6,190 nucleotides of DNA, taken from NCBI GenBank assembly GCA_003445735.1, contig DMCR01000032.1, positions 1-6,190 of the forward strand, in the 5' to 3' direction. Under the pieces are notes generated by a model, which was not told the origin of the DNA, did no database searches, and was given only the letters and a program-made list of their open reading frames with translations. A program made the position numbers and the translations under genes. The stretch comes from Cryomorphaceae bacterium (lineage in GTDB: Bacteria > Bacteroidota > Bacteroidia > Flavobacteriales > Schleiferiaceae). Positions 5,894 through 6,190 of this stretch are shown here, one piece after another (position 1 is the stretch's first letter; each line of letters opens with the position of its first letter).

Positions 5894-6190
5894 TTAATTT
5901 TTCTTGAGGCCTATTTCTACTAAGCGCTCGTCTAAATATTCACCCGCGGTGATGTCGTCAAAGGCTTTTGGACGTGCATCGCTGATACACTGTGCCAAAG
6001 CATTCAATGGCATTTTACCTACGGGGTGTAGGAAGAATGGAATGCTAAAACGCGGAGATCCCCATTGTTCTTTCGGAGGATTTACCACACGGTGAGTCGT
6101 TGATTTCAAGCAGCCGTTGGTCAAACGTTCAAGCATATCGCCCACGTTTACGACGAGTGCGCCTGGGATGGCAGTAATGCCCACCCATTG
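5894..6190 (-). CDS. 2-oxoglutarate/Fe(II)-dependent oxygenase (isopenicillin N synthase-like), C-terminal part
   Basis: The last 98 residues are present; the start lies beyond the right edge and the frame is open to it. The visible part begins QWVGITAIPGALVVNVGDMLERLTNG, then LKSTTHRVVNPP and SPRFSIPFFLHP. This is the C-terminal half of the double-stranded beta-helix of the IPNS/flavanone-hydroxylase-like superfamily. His33 of the visible part (STTHRV) is the distal iron ligand, and Arg47-Phe-Ser49 is the R-x-S motif that binds the 2-oxoglutarate carboxylate. The proximal H-x-D pair would be outside the window. The R-x-S motif points to a 2-oxoglutarate user, but the substrate cannot be told from the sequence; many bacterial members act on small molecules. 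It lies 2 nt upstream of trmD, suggesting shared transcription. Confidence 0.88.
   Translation of the reverse strand, partial: QWVGITAIPGALVVNVGDMLERLTNGCLKSTTHRVVNPPKEQWGSPRFSIPFFLHPVGKMPLNALAQCISDARPKAFDDITAGEYLDERLVEIGLKKN

Noticed and set aside
1..6190. Mobile element, CRISPR array, tRNA or toxin-antitoxin system
   Set aside because: No transposase, terminal repeats, spaced direct repeats, tRNA-like cloverleaf or small paired genes were seen; the window is filled by housekeeping genes.

Overview
This is an ordinary chromosomal housekeeping segment from a member of the Bacteroidota, most likely a Flavobacteriales-type marine bacterium (inference). The evidence for this is: proteins of Bacteroidota-typical families (DUF2911, a NamZ/DUF1343 hydrolase with a signal peptide, a YfgM-like TPR membrane protein next to ribH); recF paired with a DUF721/DciA-like gene and located away from dnaA; start codons mostly without a purine-rich Shine-Dalgarno; and two exact matches to the Bacteroidota -7 promoter element TAnnTTTG. 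All intact genes have normal length and motifs. I see no mobile element, CRISPR array, rRNA or tRNA.

Left part (1-1720): the 5' part of an ABC-transporter permease (FtsX/LolC-E type) runs leftward out of the window. Divergent from it is a secreted exo-beta-N-acetylmuramidase (NamZ/DUF1343). The two start codons are placed so that the genes overlap head to head by 20 bp. NamZ ends at a strong bidirectional terminator hairpin (1674-1704), shared with the convergent DUF2911 gene.

Middle part (1723-3824): a leftward cluster of three genes, probably transcribed in the order TPR membrane protein, ribH (lumazine synthase), then DUF2911-TPR exported protein. The first two are separated by 1 nt. A 55-nt gap with a small hairpin precedes the third. 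The 69-bp region between the TPR gene and recF carries two outward-facing TATTTTTG elements, which are likely divergent promoters.

Right part (3825-6190): recF and a dciA-like gene overlap by 23 bp on the + strand (recombination repair and probable helicase loading). They converge, with a 4-bp overlap of stop codons, on trmD (tRNA m1G37 methyltransferase, GTG start). trmD follows 2 nt behind a 2-oxoglutarate/Fe(II) oxygenase that is cut by the right window edge.

No undescribed system is evident. The observations worth a second look concern compact gene architecture and promoter layout rather than new gene families.
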